From positions 992,001 through 1,056,000 of the forward strand of contig OZ245051.1 in NCBI GenBank assembly GCA_965224515.1: a stretch of 64,000 bases of DNA, in the 5' to 3' direction. Below, piece after piece: positions 19,457-27,597 of this stretch; within the stretch, counting starts at the first letter, position 1, and the number at the start of each line of letters is the position of its first letter. Below the pieces are notes generated by a model. That model worked only from the letters and a program-made list of their open reading frames with translations. It was not told the DNA's origin and did not search any database. The stretch comes from Sedimenticola_A sp040506425 (GTDB lineage: Bacteria > Pseudomonadota > Gammaproteobacteria > Chromatiales > Chromatiaceae). A program made the position numbers and the translations under genes.

Positions 19457-19692
19457 AGAGTTATCCTTCTTATTCTCCCCTCTATATAGATACAGTATAG
19501 GCAAAGCTGCACCGCCCCTCCCTCTCCCACCGGAGGACGGGTCTTAAGATTAACTTATGGACCCCATAAATAGACCTTTTCAATCAAGACGTTACAAGGG
19601 TGAAAAAAGCAAACGCTTGGGGTAAAGTGCCTGCTCTTAAAAAAATTTGGTTGCCGGCAGACCACCCCGTGGCCTTGCTCAGGAGTATAAAA

Positions 19693-20379
19693 ATGTCTGA
19701 CTATCTCATTGCACCGTCCATTCTTTCGGCCGATTTCGCCAAGCTGGGCGAAGAGGTGGATAACGTTCTGGCCTCTGGTGCCGATATCGTCCATTTCGAC
19801 GTCATGGACAACCACTACGTTCCGAACCTGACCATCGGCCCCCTGCTCTGCGAAGCCCTGCGCAAGCACGGTGTTACCGCCGACATCGACGTGCACATGA
19901 TGGTCAAGCCCGTTGACCGCATCATTCCCGATTTCGCAAAAGCCGGCGCATCCTATATCACCTTCCACCCGGAAGGCTCCGAGCACATCGACCGCTCACT
20001 GCAGTTGATCCGCGACAACGGCTGCAAGTCCGGCCTGGTGTTCAACCCGGCGACCCCGCTCTCTCACCTGGACTACGTGCTGGACAAGGTCGACATGATC
20101 CTGATCATGTCCGTGAACCCCGGCTTCGGTGGCCAGAGCTTTATCCCTGCCGCCATGGACAAACTGCGCGCCTGCCGCAAGATGATCGATGACTCCGGCC
20201 TGGACATCCGCCTCGAGATCGACGGCGGCGTAAAAGCCGAGAACATCGCCGAGATCGCCGCCGCAGGCGCCGACACCTTCGTTGCCGGCTCTGGCATCTT
20301 CGGTAAAGCCAAGGACAGCGATCCCAACCGTTACGACACCATCCTCGGCCAGATGCGCGAAGAACTCGCAAAAGTTTAA
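19693..20379 (+). CDS. rpe: Ribulose-phosphate 3-epimerase
   Basis: Interconverts D-ribulose 5-phosphate and D-xylulose 5-phosphate in the pentose phosphate and Calvin pathways. It is a 228-residue TIM barrel with IAPSILSADFAKLGEEV at the N-terminus, metal and acid residues in HFDVMDNHYVPNLTIG, then DVHMMV, MSVNPGFGGQSF and the EIDGGV motif. The frame is open further upstream, but the ATG at 19693 has AGGAG 8 nt before it and starts the conserved sequence. First gene of the rpe-gph-trpEGD set, a known arrangement in gammaproteobacteria. Confidence 0.97.
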   Translation: MSDYLIAPSILSADFAKLGEEVDNVLASGADIVHFDVMDNHYVPNLTIGPLLCEALRKHGVTADIDVHMMVKPVDRIIPDFAKAGASYITFHPEGSEHIDRSLQLIRDNGCKSGLVFNPATPLSHLDYVLDKVDMILIMSVNPGFGGQSFIPAAMDKLRACRKMIDDSGLDIRLEIDGGVKAENIAEIAAAGADTFVAGSGIFGKAKDSDPNRYDTILGQMREELAKV

Positions 20380-20395
20380 TCCAGACTGAGACCGG

Positions 20396-20429
20396 GGGAT
20401 CATCAGGTGGGAAACCACCAGGTGATCCC
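20396..20429 (+). promoter_or_regulatory. Intercistronic stem-loop between rpe and gph
   Basis: GGGATCA and GGTGG pair with CCACC and TGATCCC around a GAAA tetraloop, with a 3x3 internal loop. The hairpin lies between the rpe stop and the gph start and has no T-tract, so an mRNA stability or processing element is more likely than a terminator. Confidence 0.45.
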
Positions 20430-20447
20430 TCTGTTCATTGAGTGCAT

Positions 20448-21122
20448 ATGAAAACACCAAAACTGATTCTGATTGACCTGGATGGCACCCTGGTGGACAG
20501 CGTGCCCGACCTCGCCTACTGCGTCGACACCATGATGGAAAAAATCGGCCGTCCCGCTTACGGCGAAGACAGAGTTCGCGACTGGGTGGGCAACGGCGTC
20601 GAGCGACTGACCCGCCGCGCACTGATCGGCCAGCTCGAAGGCGAGCCGACTGACGAGGATTTCGAGAAAGCCTACCCGATCTTCCTGGACCTCTACGACA
20701 AGCACAACGGTGAGAAGTCAGGCCTCTACCCCGGCGTGCGCGAAGGTCTCAACTACCTCAAGACCACCGGCATCCGCATGGGCTGCGTAACCAACAAGGC
20801 GGCACAGTTCACCGTGCCCCTGCTCAAGGCCCTGGGCGTCTACGACGATTTCGAAATCGTCATCAGCGGAGACACCCTGCCGAAGAAGAAACCCGACCCC
20901 ATGCCCCTGCTGCACGGTGCGAAGCACTTCGGCGTCGATCCATCGGAGTGCATGATGCTGGGTGATTCGGTCAGCGATGTTAAAGCTGCCCGCGCAGCCG
21001 GCTTTGGCATCATCTGCATGAGCTACGGTTACAATCACGGCAACGACATCCGCGATGCAAACCCTGACCATGTCATCGACTCTTTCGTGGAACTCAAAGG
21101 GCTTCTGACCGAAGCGGCTTGA
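20448..21122 (+). CDS. gph: Phosphoglycolate phosphatase
   Basis: HAD-superfamily phosphatase that removes 2-phosphoglycolate. It has 224 residues from the ATG at 20448; the frame also holds a GTG two codons earlier. HAD motif I is LIDLDGTLVDSVPDL near residues 7-20, motif II CVTNK, motif III KKKPDP with the lysine, and motif IV MLGDSVSDVKAARAAG. The helical cap between motifs I and II is of Gph size. It sits between rpe and trpE, the usual place for gph in this class. A GTAGGGTGG-type repeat follows the stop. Confidence 0.93.
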   Translation: MKTPKLILIDLDGTLVDSVPDLAYCVDTMMEKIGRPAYGEDRVRDWVGNGVERLTRRALIGQLEGEPTDEDFEKAYPIFLDLYDKHNGEKSGLYPGVREGLNYLKTTGIRMGCVTNKAAQFTVPLLKALGVYDDFEIVISGDTLPKKKPDPMPLLHGAKHFGVDPSECMMLGDSVSDVKAARAAGFGIICMSYGYNHGNDIRDANPDHVIDSFVELKGLLTEAA

Positions 21123-21130
21123 ACATTGTT

Positions 21131-21209
21131 TGTAGGGTGGGTTAGCGCCAGCGTAACCCACCGGCAGCCCACGCGCCCGGTGTAATACGCTACGCTATTG
21201 CACCCTACA
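21131..21209. repeat. GTAGGGTGG-type REP-like element (family C, copy 1)
   Basis: Begins TGTAGGGTGGGTTAGCG and ends CACCCTACA. Internal arms GGTGGGTTAGCGC/GCGTAACCCACC and GGTGTAATACG/CTATTGCACC pair as two hairpins. Related copies lie at 39823 and, in part, at 51943. It is located between gph and the trp leader. Confidence 0.8.
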
Positions 21210-21276
21210 GCCCAGGCCCTCTGGATAGTTACTGCGATTTAGATTATCGTTACCCCTTCATTTTGAAAGGTGACTT

Positions 21277-21333
21277 ATGTACCTCACGCACCACCACAAG
21301 ACGTTGAAAACAGGCACGCGATGGCGCTGGTGA
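21277..21333 (+). CDS. trpL: trp operon leader peptide (TrpL-like, 18 aa)
   Basis: Short frame with AAAGGTG about 7 nt before its ATG. It encodes MYLTHHHKTLKTGTRWRW and stops at TGA 21331-21333. Two Trp codons separated by one Arg sit at the end, the hallmark of a ribosome-stalling trp leader, and trpE starts 50 nt later. The run of three His codons is also unusual. It should act in cis: when charged tRNA-Trp is scarce the ribosome halts at 21322-21330 and changes folding of the following RNA. Too short for routine gene calling. The call rests on codon content, ribosome-binding site and position. Confidence 0.8.
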   Translation: MYLTHHHKTLKTGTRWRW

Positions 21334-21360
21334 AGCTCGCCTGTCGCCAAACCCTGTTTT
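21307..21360 (+). promoter_or_regulatory. trp attenuator: mutually exclusive RNA stems
   Basis: AAAACAGG (21307-21314) can pair perfectly with CCTGTTTT (21353-21360), enclosing TGGCG (21322-21326)/CGCCA (21345-21349). The overlapping ACAGGC (21310-21315) can instead pair with GCCTGT (21339-21344). The first fold ends in a short T-run and includes the Trp codons. A stalled ribosome would prevent it. The stems are modest and no strong classical terminator is present, so control could also act on trpE translation. Confidence 0.55.
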
Positions 21361-21382
21361 ATACCCTTGTGTGGAGAGGAAC

Positions 21383-22876
21383 ATGACTCCCGAACAGTTC
21401 AATACGCTGGCCGCTGAAGGCCACAACCGCATCCCCGTGATGTGCGAGGTCCTGGCCGATCTCGATACCCCGCTGAGCGTCTACCTCAAGCTTGCAGACG
21501 GCCCTCACTCCTACCTGTTCGAATCGGTACAGGGCGGTGAGAAATGGGGCCGTTACTCGATCATCGGCCTGCCCTGCCGCACCCTGCTGCGGATCAGGGA
21601 GCACACCATCACTGTCGAGACCGACGGCGAGGTGACCGAAAGCCACGAGGAGAGCGACCCCCTGGCCTTCATTGAAGAGTTCCAGCAACGCTACCGCGTA
21701 GCCGAGCATGAGAACCTGCCCCGCTTTACCGGTGGCCTGGTGGGCTACTTCGGTTACGACACCATCCGCTACATCGAACCCAAGCTGGCCAACTGCCCCA
21801 ACCCGGACCCCATCGACAACCCGGACATCATGCTCATGGTCTCCGACGAGGTGGTTGTGTTCGACAACCTGCGCGGCCGTCTCTACGTCATCGTCTACGA
21901 AGACCCCACCAACGGCGGCAGCTACGAGCTGGGCAAAGAACGCCTGCGCGCCATTGTCGAGCAGATGCGCTCGGGCATTCCCGAGCAACCCCACTGCGAA
22001 CAGCACGAGATCGACGAATCCCACTTCGTCTCCGGCTTTTCAGAAGAGGGCTTCAAGCAGGCGGTTGATCGTACCAAGGAGTACATCCTGGACGGTGACT
22101 GCATGCAGACGGTGCTCTCCCAGCGCCTCTCCATACCGTTTCATGCGCCACCCCTGGACCTCTACCGCGCCCTGCGCGGCCTCAACCCCAGCCCCTACAT
22201 GTACTTTCTGAACATGGGCGACTTCCATATCGTCGGCTCTTCGCCGGAGATCCTGACTCGCCTGGAAGACGGCGAGGTCACCGTTCGCCCCATCGCCGGC
22301 ACCCGCCGCCGGGGCTACAGCGAAGAGGAAGACAAGGCGCTTGAAGCAGAGCTGCTGGCCGACCCCAAGGAGTTGGCCGAGCACCTGATGCTGATCGACC
22401 TGGGACGCAACGATGCGGGCCGGGTGGCGAAGATCGGCAGCGTGAAACTCACCGACAAGATGGTGATCGAGCGCTACTCCCATGTCATGCATATCGTCTC
22501 CAATGTCACCGGCGAGCTGAAAGATGGCATGACCGCCATCGACGTACTTCGTGCCACCTTCCCTGCAGGCACCGTCAGCGGCGCCCCAAAGATCCGCGCC
22601 ATGGAGATCATCGACGAGCTCGAGCCGGTAAAGCGCGGCGTCTACGCCGGCGCCGTGGGTTACCTCTCCTGGAACGGCAACATGGATACCGCCATCGCCA
22701 TCCGCACGGCAGTGATCAAGAACGGCACCCTGCATATCCAGGCCGGGGCCGGCGTGGTGGCCGACTCAAAGCCTGAACTGGAGTGGAAAGAGACCATGAA
22801 CAAGGGACGTGCCGTATTCCGCGCCGTCGCTCTGGCCGAGGCCGGCCTCACAGTAAATGATTGTACGGGGGCCTAG
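21383..22876 (+). CDS. trpE: Anthranilate synthase component I
   Basis: Catalyses chorismate plus ammonia/glutamine to anthranilate with TrpG, the first step of tryptophan synthesis. It has 497 residues. The N-terminal regulatory domain carries the Trp-binding LLES-like element as SYLFESVQGGEKWGRYS (about 48-62). The chorismate-binding domain covers about 230-490, with RPIAGTRRRG, DLGRNDAGRVA, FPAGTVSGAPK and VQAGAGVV-type IQAGAGVVADS. GGAGAGGA directly precedes the ATG at 21383; a GTG four codons earlier is less likely. It is preceded by the TrpL-like leader and followed after 2 nt by trpG. Confidence 0.97.
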   Translation: MTPEQFNTLAAEGHNRIPVMCEVLADLDTPLSVYLKLADGPHSYLFESVQGGEKWGRYSIIGLPCRTLLRIREHTITVETDGEVTESHEESDPLAFIEEFQQRYRVAEHENLPRFTGGLVGYFGYDTIRYIEPKLANCPNPDPIDNPDIMLMVSDEVVVFDNLRGRLYVIVYEDPTNGGSYELGKERLRAIVEQMRSGIPEQPHCEQHEIDESHFVSGFSEEGFKQAVDRTKEYILDGDCMQTVLSQRLSIPFHAPPLDLYRALRGLNPSPYMYFLNMGDFHIVGSSPEILTRLEDGEVTVRPIAGTRRRGYSEEEDKALEAELLADPKELAEHLMLIDLGRNDAGRVAKIGSVKLTDKMVIERYSHVMHIVSNVTGELKDGMTAIDVLRATFPAGTVSGAPKIRAMEIIDELEPVKRGVYAGAVGYLSWNGNMDTAIAIRTAVIKNGTLHIQAGAGVVADSKPELEWKETMNKGRAVFRAVALAEAGLTVNDCTGA

Positions 22877-22878
22877 TC

Positions 22879-23460
22879 ATGCTATTAATGATCGACAACT
22901 ACGACTCCTTCACCTACAACCTGGTTCAGTACTTCGGAGAACTGGGGGCGGATGTACACGTCCACCGCAACGACGAGATCACCATCGATCAGATCGGGGA
23001 GATGAATCCCGATCACCTGGTCATCTCACCAGGCCCCTGCACCCCAAACGAGGCGGGCATCTCGGTAGAGGCGATCAAGACCTTTGCAGGCCGACTGCCG
23101 ATCCTCGGCGTCTGCCTTGGACACCAGTCCATCGGCCAGGCGTTTGGTGGAAAAATCGTTCACGCACGAGAGGTGATGCACGGCAAGACATCACCCATCT
23201 ACCACGCGGACACCGGTATTTTCAGCGATCTGAACAACCCCTATGAGGCCACCCGCTACCACTCACTGGTTATCGACAAAGAGAGTCTGCCGGAGTGCCT
23301 GGAAATCACCGCCTGGACCCGGACCAGCGACGGGGAGATGGACGAAATCATGGGTGTTCGCCATAAAGAGTACGACATCCAGGGCGTGCAGTATCATCCA
23401 GAGTCTATACTCACCGAACACGGCCACGATCTACTGAAAAACTTCCTCGACAGGAAGTGA
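22879..23460 (+). CDS. trpG: Anthranilate synthase component II (glutamine amidotransferase)
   Basis: Class I glutaminase that channels ammonia to TrpE. It has 193 residues and begins MLLMIDNYDSFTYNLVQYF. The catalytic triad is visible: Cys79 in GVCLGHQ, with His173 and Glu175 in YHPES. The ISPGPCTPNEAG strand is typical. The ATG at 22879 is 2 nt after the trpE stop with GGGGG upstream, so expression should be coupled to trpE. A 315-bp spacer with a REP-like repeat separates it from trpD. Confidence 0.96.
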   Translation: MLLMIDNYDSFTYNLVQYFGELGADVHVHRNDEITIDQIGEMNPDHLVISPGPCTPNEAGISVEAIKTFAGRLPILGVCLGHQSIGQAFGGKIVHAREVMHGKTSPIYHADTGIFSDLNNPYEATRYHSLVIDKESLPECLEITAWTRTSDGEMDEIMGVRHKEYDIQGVQYHPESILTEHGHDLLKNFLDRK

Positions 23461-23775
23461 TGTAACGCAATGTTCACCAGGAAGGAACAGATACCATATT
23501 GGGCTTGCCTGGCACTCATTTGCGTACCCAACCACACTGTCTTAAATTATAAGGCCTCCGGTCAGCCAGGGAACCTGCACCCTTTTGGCTAGAGATTATT
23601 AATCCAGCACACAATATCGACTAACTGTAGGCCGGTCTTCTACCCTCCTGGCATATAAGGCCGATATGTCGGGCTGAAGCCCGACCTACAAAAGACATAT
23701 TTGATAGCTGCGAGCATCAATAAACTTGGCGTGCTTTACGCACTTTGCGTTATAAAATTAAAGAAGGTATTCAAC
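23461..23775. repeat. trpG-trpD spacer with GTAGG(T/C)CGG-type REP pair (family A)
   Basis: The repeat spans 23626-23690: TGTAGGCCGGTCTTCTAC on the left and the inverted GTCGGGCTGAAGCCCGACCTACA on the right, a BIME-like head-to-head pair. Upstream of trpD, TTGGCG and TATAAA near 23728-23758 might form a weak internal promoter. No gene seen in the rest of the spacer. Confidence 0.7.
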
Positions 23776-24795
23776 ATGGAGATGCCACAAGCCATCAATC
23801 ACGTTCTCGGCCAGCACGACCTGAGCAGAGAACAGATGACCGACGTGATGCGCACCATCATGACCGGCGGCGCCACCCCCGCCCAGATCGGCGGATTTCT
23901 GATCGGACTGCGCATGAAGGGTGAAACGGTCAGCGAGATCGCTGCTGCTGCTTCCGTTATGCGCGAGCTTGCCACACGGGTTGAGGTCAGCTCCGATCAC
24001 CTGGTGGACACCTGCGGAACCGGCGGCGATGCCTCCGGCACCTTCAACATCTCCACCGCCAGCGCCTTCGTCACTGCCGCAGCAGGCGCAAGCGTGGCCA
24101 AGCACGGCAACCGCTCCATCTCCTCTAAATCCGGCTCGGCCGATGTACTCGAGGCGGCAGGCGTTAACCTGAGCCTGACACCGGAGCAGGTTGCACAATG
24201 CGTCAACGAGGTTGGCGTCGGCTTCATGTTCGCACCCGCCCATCACGGCGCCATGAAGCATGCTATCGGCCCGCGCAAGGAGATGGGCGCCCGCACCATC
24301 TTCAACGTGCTGGGCCCCCTGACCAACCCCGCCGGCGCCCCTAACCAGGTGCTGGGTGTGTTCAGCGACGAGTTACTCGATCCCCTTGCCAACGTGCTGC
24401 AGAAACTGGGCAGCCATCATGTCATGGTGGTGCACGCCCGCGACGGACTGGACGAGATCTCCGTGGGAGACAAAACCGAGGTGGCTGAACTCAAAGATGG
24501 CCGCGTTCGCCGCTACTCGGTTCAGCCTGAAGATTTCGGCATGTCCCGCACCCCCATAGCGTCACTCAAGGCAGCCGACGCCGACGAGAGTCTTGCAATC
24601 ATCCGCTCGGTGCTGGAAGACAATGCCGGCCCTGCCCGCGATATTGTCTGCCTCAATGCCGGTGCCGCCATCTACACCGCCGGTCTGGCCGACAGCCTGG
24701 CCCAGGGCGTGGAGAAGGCCAGCGAGGCGATCACCAGCGGTGAGGCAAGAAACCGCCTGGACAAGCTGATCATCCTGACCCAGAGCTTCGAGTGA
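23776..24795 (+). CDS. trpD: Anthranilate phosphoribosyltransferase
   Basis: Transfers phosphoribose from PRPP to anthranilate, the second step of tryptophan synthesis. It has 339 residues. Glycosyltransferase family 3 motifs are present: DTCGTGGDASGTFNISTA for PRPP/Mg binding, AKHGNRSISSKSGSADVLEAAG, and FMFAPAHHGAMKHA with GARTIFNVLGPLTNPAG. The frame is open from 23701, but the ATG at 23776 has AAGAAGG 8 nt upstream and starts the conserved region. trpC, normally the next gene, is about 13.6 kb away at 38394. Confidence 0.96.
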   Translation: MEMPQAINHVLGQHDLSREQMTDVMRTIMTGGATPAQIGGFLIGLRMKGETVSEIAAAASVMRELATRVEVSSDHLVDTCGTGGDASGTFNISTASAFVTAAAGASVAKHGNRSISSKSGSADVLEAAGVNLSLTPEQVAQCVNEVGVGFMFAPAHHGAMKHAIGPRKEMGARTIFNVLGPLTNPAGAPNQVLGVFSDELLDPLANVLQKLGSHHVMVVHARDGLDEISVGDKTEVAELKDGRVRRYSVQPEDFGMSRTPIASLKAADADESLAIIRSVLEDNAGPARDIVCLNAGAAIYTAGLADSLAQGVEKASEAITSGEARNRLDKLIILTQSFE

Positions 24796-24798
24796 TAA

Positions 24799-24863
24799 TG
24801 TAGGTCGGGCTTTAGCCCGACATGTCGGCCTTTTTTACCCGGAAGGTAGAAGGCCGACCTACA
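24799..24863. repeat. GTAGGTCGG-type REP pair (family A) after trpD
   Basis: TGTAGGTCGGGCTTTAGCCCGACAT is followed by GTCGGCC and the inverted GGCCGACCTACA. Two hairpins in opposite orientation start 4 bp after the trpD stop. Confidence 0.8.
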
Positions 24864-24892
24864 GAAAATCTTTGCACCAAAGGAGCTAACCG

Positions 24893-25237
24893 ATGAGTGA
24901 CGAGCGTCCTGCATCCCACTGCAACATGCCCACCGAACCGGACTACACCGGCGTCACCATCGTAGAACTCGCTCCCCTGCCGTCACCAGCCGACTACCTC
25001 GTCGCCATGGATATCGCCAATGCCGAGGCCGACGGGCGGCTGGGTGAAAACGCCTACATGCTGCTCTCCTGGTACGACAGGGACCGGGACTTCGAGTCAC
25101 CCCAGCACGCCAGTGAGTGCCACATGAACAGCGCCATACCCGGCTACATCGATTACGCACTCTACCGTGATGCCAAGCTGAAAATCGATATAGAACAGGG
25201 CCGCTTCATCTTCTTCTACCTGCCGGTGGACTTTTAG
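24893..25237 (+). CDS. Hypothetical protein, 114 aa
   Basis: I do not recognise this protein. It is acidic, with no signal peptide or membrane segment. It contains ADYLVAMDIANAEADGRLGENAYMLLSWYDRDR and ends in a hydrophobic strand RFIFFYLPVDF. AGGAG lies about 8 nt before the ATG and codon use matches the neighbours, so it is very likely real. It starts 98 bp after trpD, across a REP pair, and could share the trpD transcript. The compact alpha/beta appearance suggests a single-domain cytosolic protein; no function is proposed. Confidence 0.7.
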   Translation: MSDERPASHCNMPTEPDYTGVTIVELAPLPSPADYLVAMDIANAEADGRLGENAYMLLSWYDRDRDFESPQHASECHMNSAIPGYIDYALYRDAKLKIDIEQGRFIFFYLPVDF

Positions 25238-25299
25238 TTTTACCCAGGGCCTGCAAACCACAGCTTGCCTGACAACACGGCTTAAGGCATAAAAGCAGG

Positions 25300-26523
25300 A
25301 TGACCGACAAGCACAGCCCAGCCTTCCTACTCAGAATCTTCATCCCCTTCGCACTGGGCTATTTCCTCTCCTACCTCTTCCGGGTGGTCAATGCCGTCAT
25401 CTCACCGGACCTGACCAGCGAACTGGGGCTGAGCGCCTCTGAGCTTGGCCTGCTCACCAGCGCCTACTTTCTCTCCTTTGCCGCTTTTCAGCTCCCGCTG
25501 GGCATCCTGCTGGACCGTTATGGCCCGCGGAAAATCGAGGCAGCACTGCTGCTCTTTGCTGCCGCCGGCGCGGTTATCTTCAGCCTGGCAGAGTCCGTGG
25601 AAGGGCTGATCCTGGGGCGCGCCCTGATCGGTTTCGGTGTATCCGCCTGCCTGATGGCCGCCTTCAAGGCATTCGTGCAGTGGTTCCCCGCCAACCGGCT
25701 TCCCATGGCCAACGGGTTGCAACTGGCATCCGGTGGACTCGGCGCCCTGGCCGCCACTGCACCGGTGGAGGCGGCGCTGCAGGTCACCGACTGGCGAGGC
25801 GTCTTCCTGATGCTCGGTGTTGTGACACTGTTGGTGGCGGTGCTTATATTCCTTCTTGCACCTGATAAGGATGAAAAACATCCCCGGATCGGACTGGGAG
25901 ACCATATCCAGGGTATCCTTCACATCTTCACCAGCCGACTCTTCTGGCGCATCACCCCCTGGGCCGTCGCATCCCAAGCCAGTTTCCTGGCCATTCAAAG
26001 TCTCTGGGCCGGCCCATGGCTAAGAGATGTCGCCGGTTTCGACCGCGATACCACGGCTCTCTACCTGGCCCTGATCGCCTGCGCCATGATCGCCGGCTTC
26101 TCGCTTATCGGCTTCACTGCCGGGCGCCTCACCAAACTCGGCATCACCACCTCTGCCGTGGCAGGCGGCGGCATGGCGCTGTTCATGGCAGCACAGGCAG
26201 GTATTATCCTTGGTGCGACCGATCTGGCTCTCCCCCTGTGGCTCATGTTCGGTTTTTTCGGCACATCGGGCACCGTCACCTACGCGGTGCTCTCCCAGAA
26301 CTTCCCTGCCAACCTGGCCGGCAGGGTGAACACGGCTCACAACCTGCTTGTATTCATCTTTGCCTTTTGCGGCCAATGGGGTATCGGGGCAATCATTGAC
26401 CTCTGGCCCCAGACACCAACAGGCGGTTATGCACCCGAGGCCTTCACCTGGGCATTCTCAATTGCACTGCTGATTCAACTGGTAACAATGCTCTGGTTCT
26501 TTCTGTTCAAAGAGTCCAAATGA
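25300..26523 (+). CDS. MFS transporter
   Basis: Inner-membrane secondary transporter of 407 residues with about 12 hydrophobic helices. The N-half carries the MFS signature loop LDRYGPRKIEAALL after helix 2 (about 70-85) and GRALIGFGVSACLMAAFKAFVQWFP in helices 4-5, as in the NarK/sugar-phosphate type branch. Substrate unknown. Its last codons overlap the next gene by 4 bp (ATGA), so the transporter and the kinase downstream are co-expressed and may take up and phosphorylate the same compound. Confidence 0.88.
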   Translation: MTDKHSPAFLLRIFIPFALGYFLSYLFRVVNAVISPDLTSELGLSASELGLLTSAYFLSFAAFQLPLGILLDRYGPRKIEAALLLFAAAGAVIFSLAESVEGLILGRALIGFGVSACLMAAFKAFVQWFPANRLPMANGLQLASGGLGALAATAPVEAALQVTDWRGVFLMLGVVTLLVAVLIFLLAPDKDEKHPRIGLGDHIQGILHIFTSRLFWRITPWAVASQASFLAIQSLWAGPWLRDVAGFDRDTTALYLALIACAMIAGFSLIGFTAGRLTKLGITTSAVAGGGMALFMAAQAGIILGATDLALPLWLMFGFFGTSGTVTYAVLSQNFPANLAGRVNTAHNLLVFIFAFCGQWGIGAIIDLWPQTPTGGYAPEAFTWAFSIALLIQLVTMLWFFLFKESK

Positions 26524-27596
26524 GCCGGGCAGAAAAACTTGTTGAAACAGCAAAGGGATTCGATATCGAATCACCCATCCTCTCCGTCAATCCAGCAGGC
26601 GAGGGACTGATAAACGACAGCTACAGGGTGGAGTGCCTGGCGCATCGCTACCTGTTGCAACGGATCAACACCCGGGTATTCACCGAACCTGAAAAGGTGA
26701 TGCAGAACATCCAACGGGTTACGGAGCATCTCGCCGACAAGGCCCGCCAGCAGTATGGTACCGACTGGCAACGCCATGTGCTTACGCTGATACCGGGCGC
26801 TGACGGCAACTGCCTGGTGCATGATGAAACGGGGGGTTGCTGGCGCATGTACCGGTTCATCGAAAAAAGCACCGCGCCGCAATCGGTGAACGACCCTGAA
26901 ATTGCATACAGCGCCGCACGGGCCTTCGGCAGCTTCACCCGGGAACTCGCCGACCTGCCATCACCACAACTGCATGAGACCATAGCCGATTTTCACAATA
27001 CTCCAAGACGCATTGAGCAACTGAAAGCGGCTGCGAAAGAGAACCCACACAACCGTAATAACGAAACCGATGAGACCATCAGGCGGCTGCAGGCCCATCA
27101 CACCCTTGCCTTTATCCTGCACGATGCGGACATGCCCATCAGGGCCGTACACAATGACACCAAGATCAACAACGTGCTGCTCGATGCAGAGACCAACGAG
27201 GCCCTCTGCGTCGTGGACCTGGACACGGTAATGCCCGGACTGGCACTGCACGATTTCGCGGATATGGTTCGCAGCGCAGCCGCAGTCCGGCCAGAGAAAA
27301 CCACCAGGCTGGACCTGGATATCTTCGAGTCACTGCTGGAGGGCTGGCTGGAAGGGGTCGGCGACATACTCGTCGACAAGGAAAAGTCGTTGCTCTGGGT
27401 CGCACCCCAGGTCATCACCCTGGAACTGGCCGCACGCTTCCTCACCGATCACCTGGAGGGAGATCGCTATTTCAAGGTGGACCACCCGGGCCAGAATCTT
27501 GACCGCGCGGCAGCCCAGCTTCAACTGCTGGAGAGCATGCAGCGCAACGAACAGGCCATGCGGGCGATCTCAGAGAAGCTGTTGCAGATCAGTTGA
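26520..27596 (+). CDS. Aminoglycoside phosphotransferase-fold kinase (NahK-like)
   Basis: Small-molecule kinase of 358 residues with the choline-kinase/APH fold. Brenner motif AVHNDTKINNVLLD is at about 207-220 and the metal-binding VVDLDTVMPG at about 230-239. The N-terminal lobe reads GEGLINDSYRV and YLLQRIN for nucleotide binding. This pattern is closest to N-acetylhexosamine 1-kinases and related sugar kinases, rather than antibiotic kinases, but the substrate cannot be read from sequence alone. Overlap with the MFS gene (ATGA) suggests paired uptake and phosphorylation. It ends 1 bp before a convergent gene. Confidence 0.8.
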   Translation: MSRAEKLVETAKGFDIESPILSVNPAGEGLINDSYRVECLAHRYLLQRINTRVFTEPEKVMQNIQRVTEHLADKARQQYGTDWQRHVLTLIPGADGNCLVHDETGGCWRMYRFIEKSTAPQSVNDPEIAYSAARAFGSFTRELADLPSPQLHETIADFHNTPRRIEQLKAAAKENPHNRNNETDETIRRLQAHHTLAFILHDADMPIRAVHNDTKINNVLLDAETNEALCVVDLDTVMPGLALHDFADMVRSAAAVRPEKTTRLDLDIFESLLEGWLEGVGDILVDKEKSLLWVAPQVITLELAARFLTDHLEGDRYFKVDHPGQNLDRAAAQLQLLESMQRNEQAMRAISEKLLQIS

Positions 27597-27597
27597 A

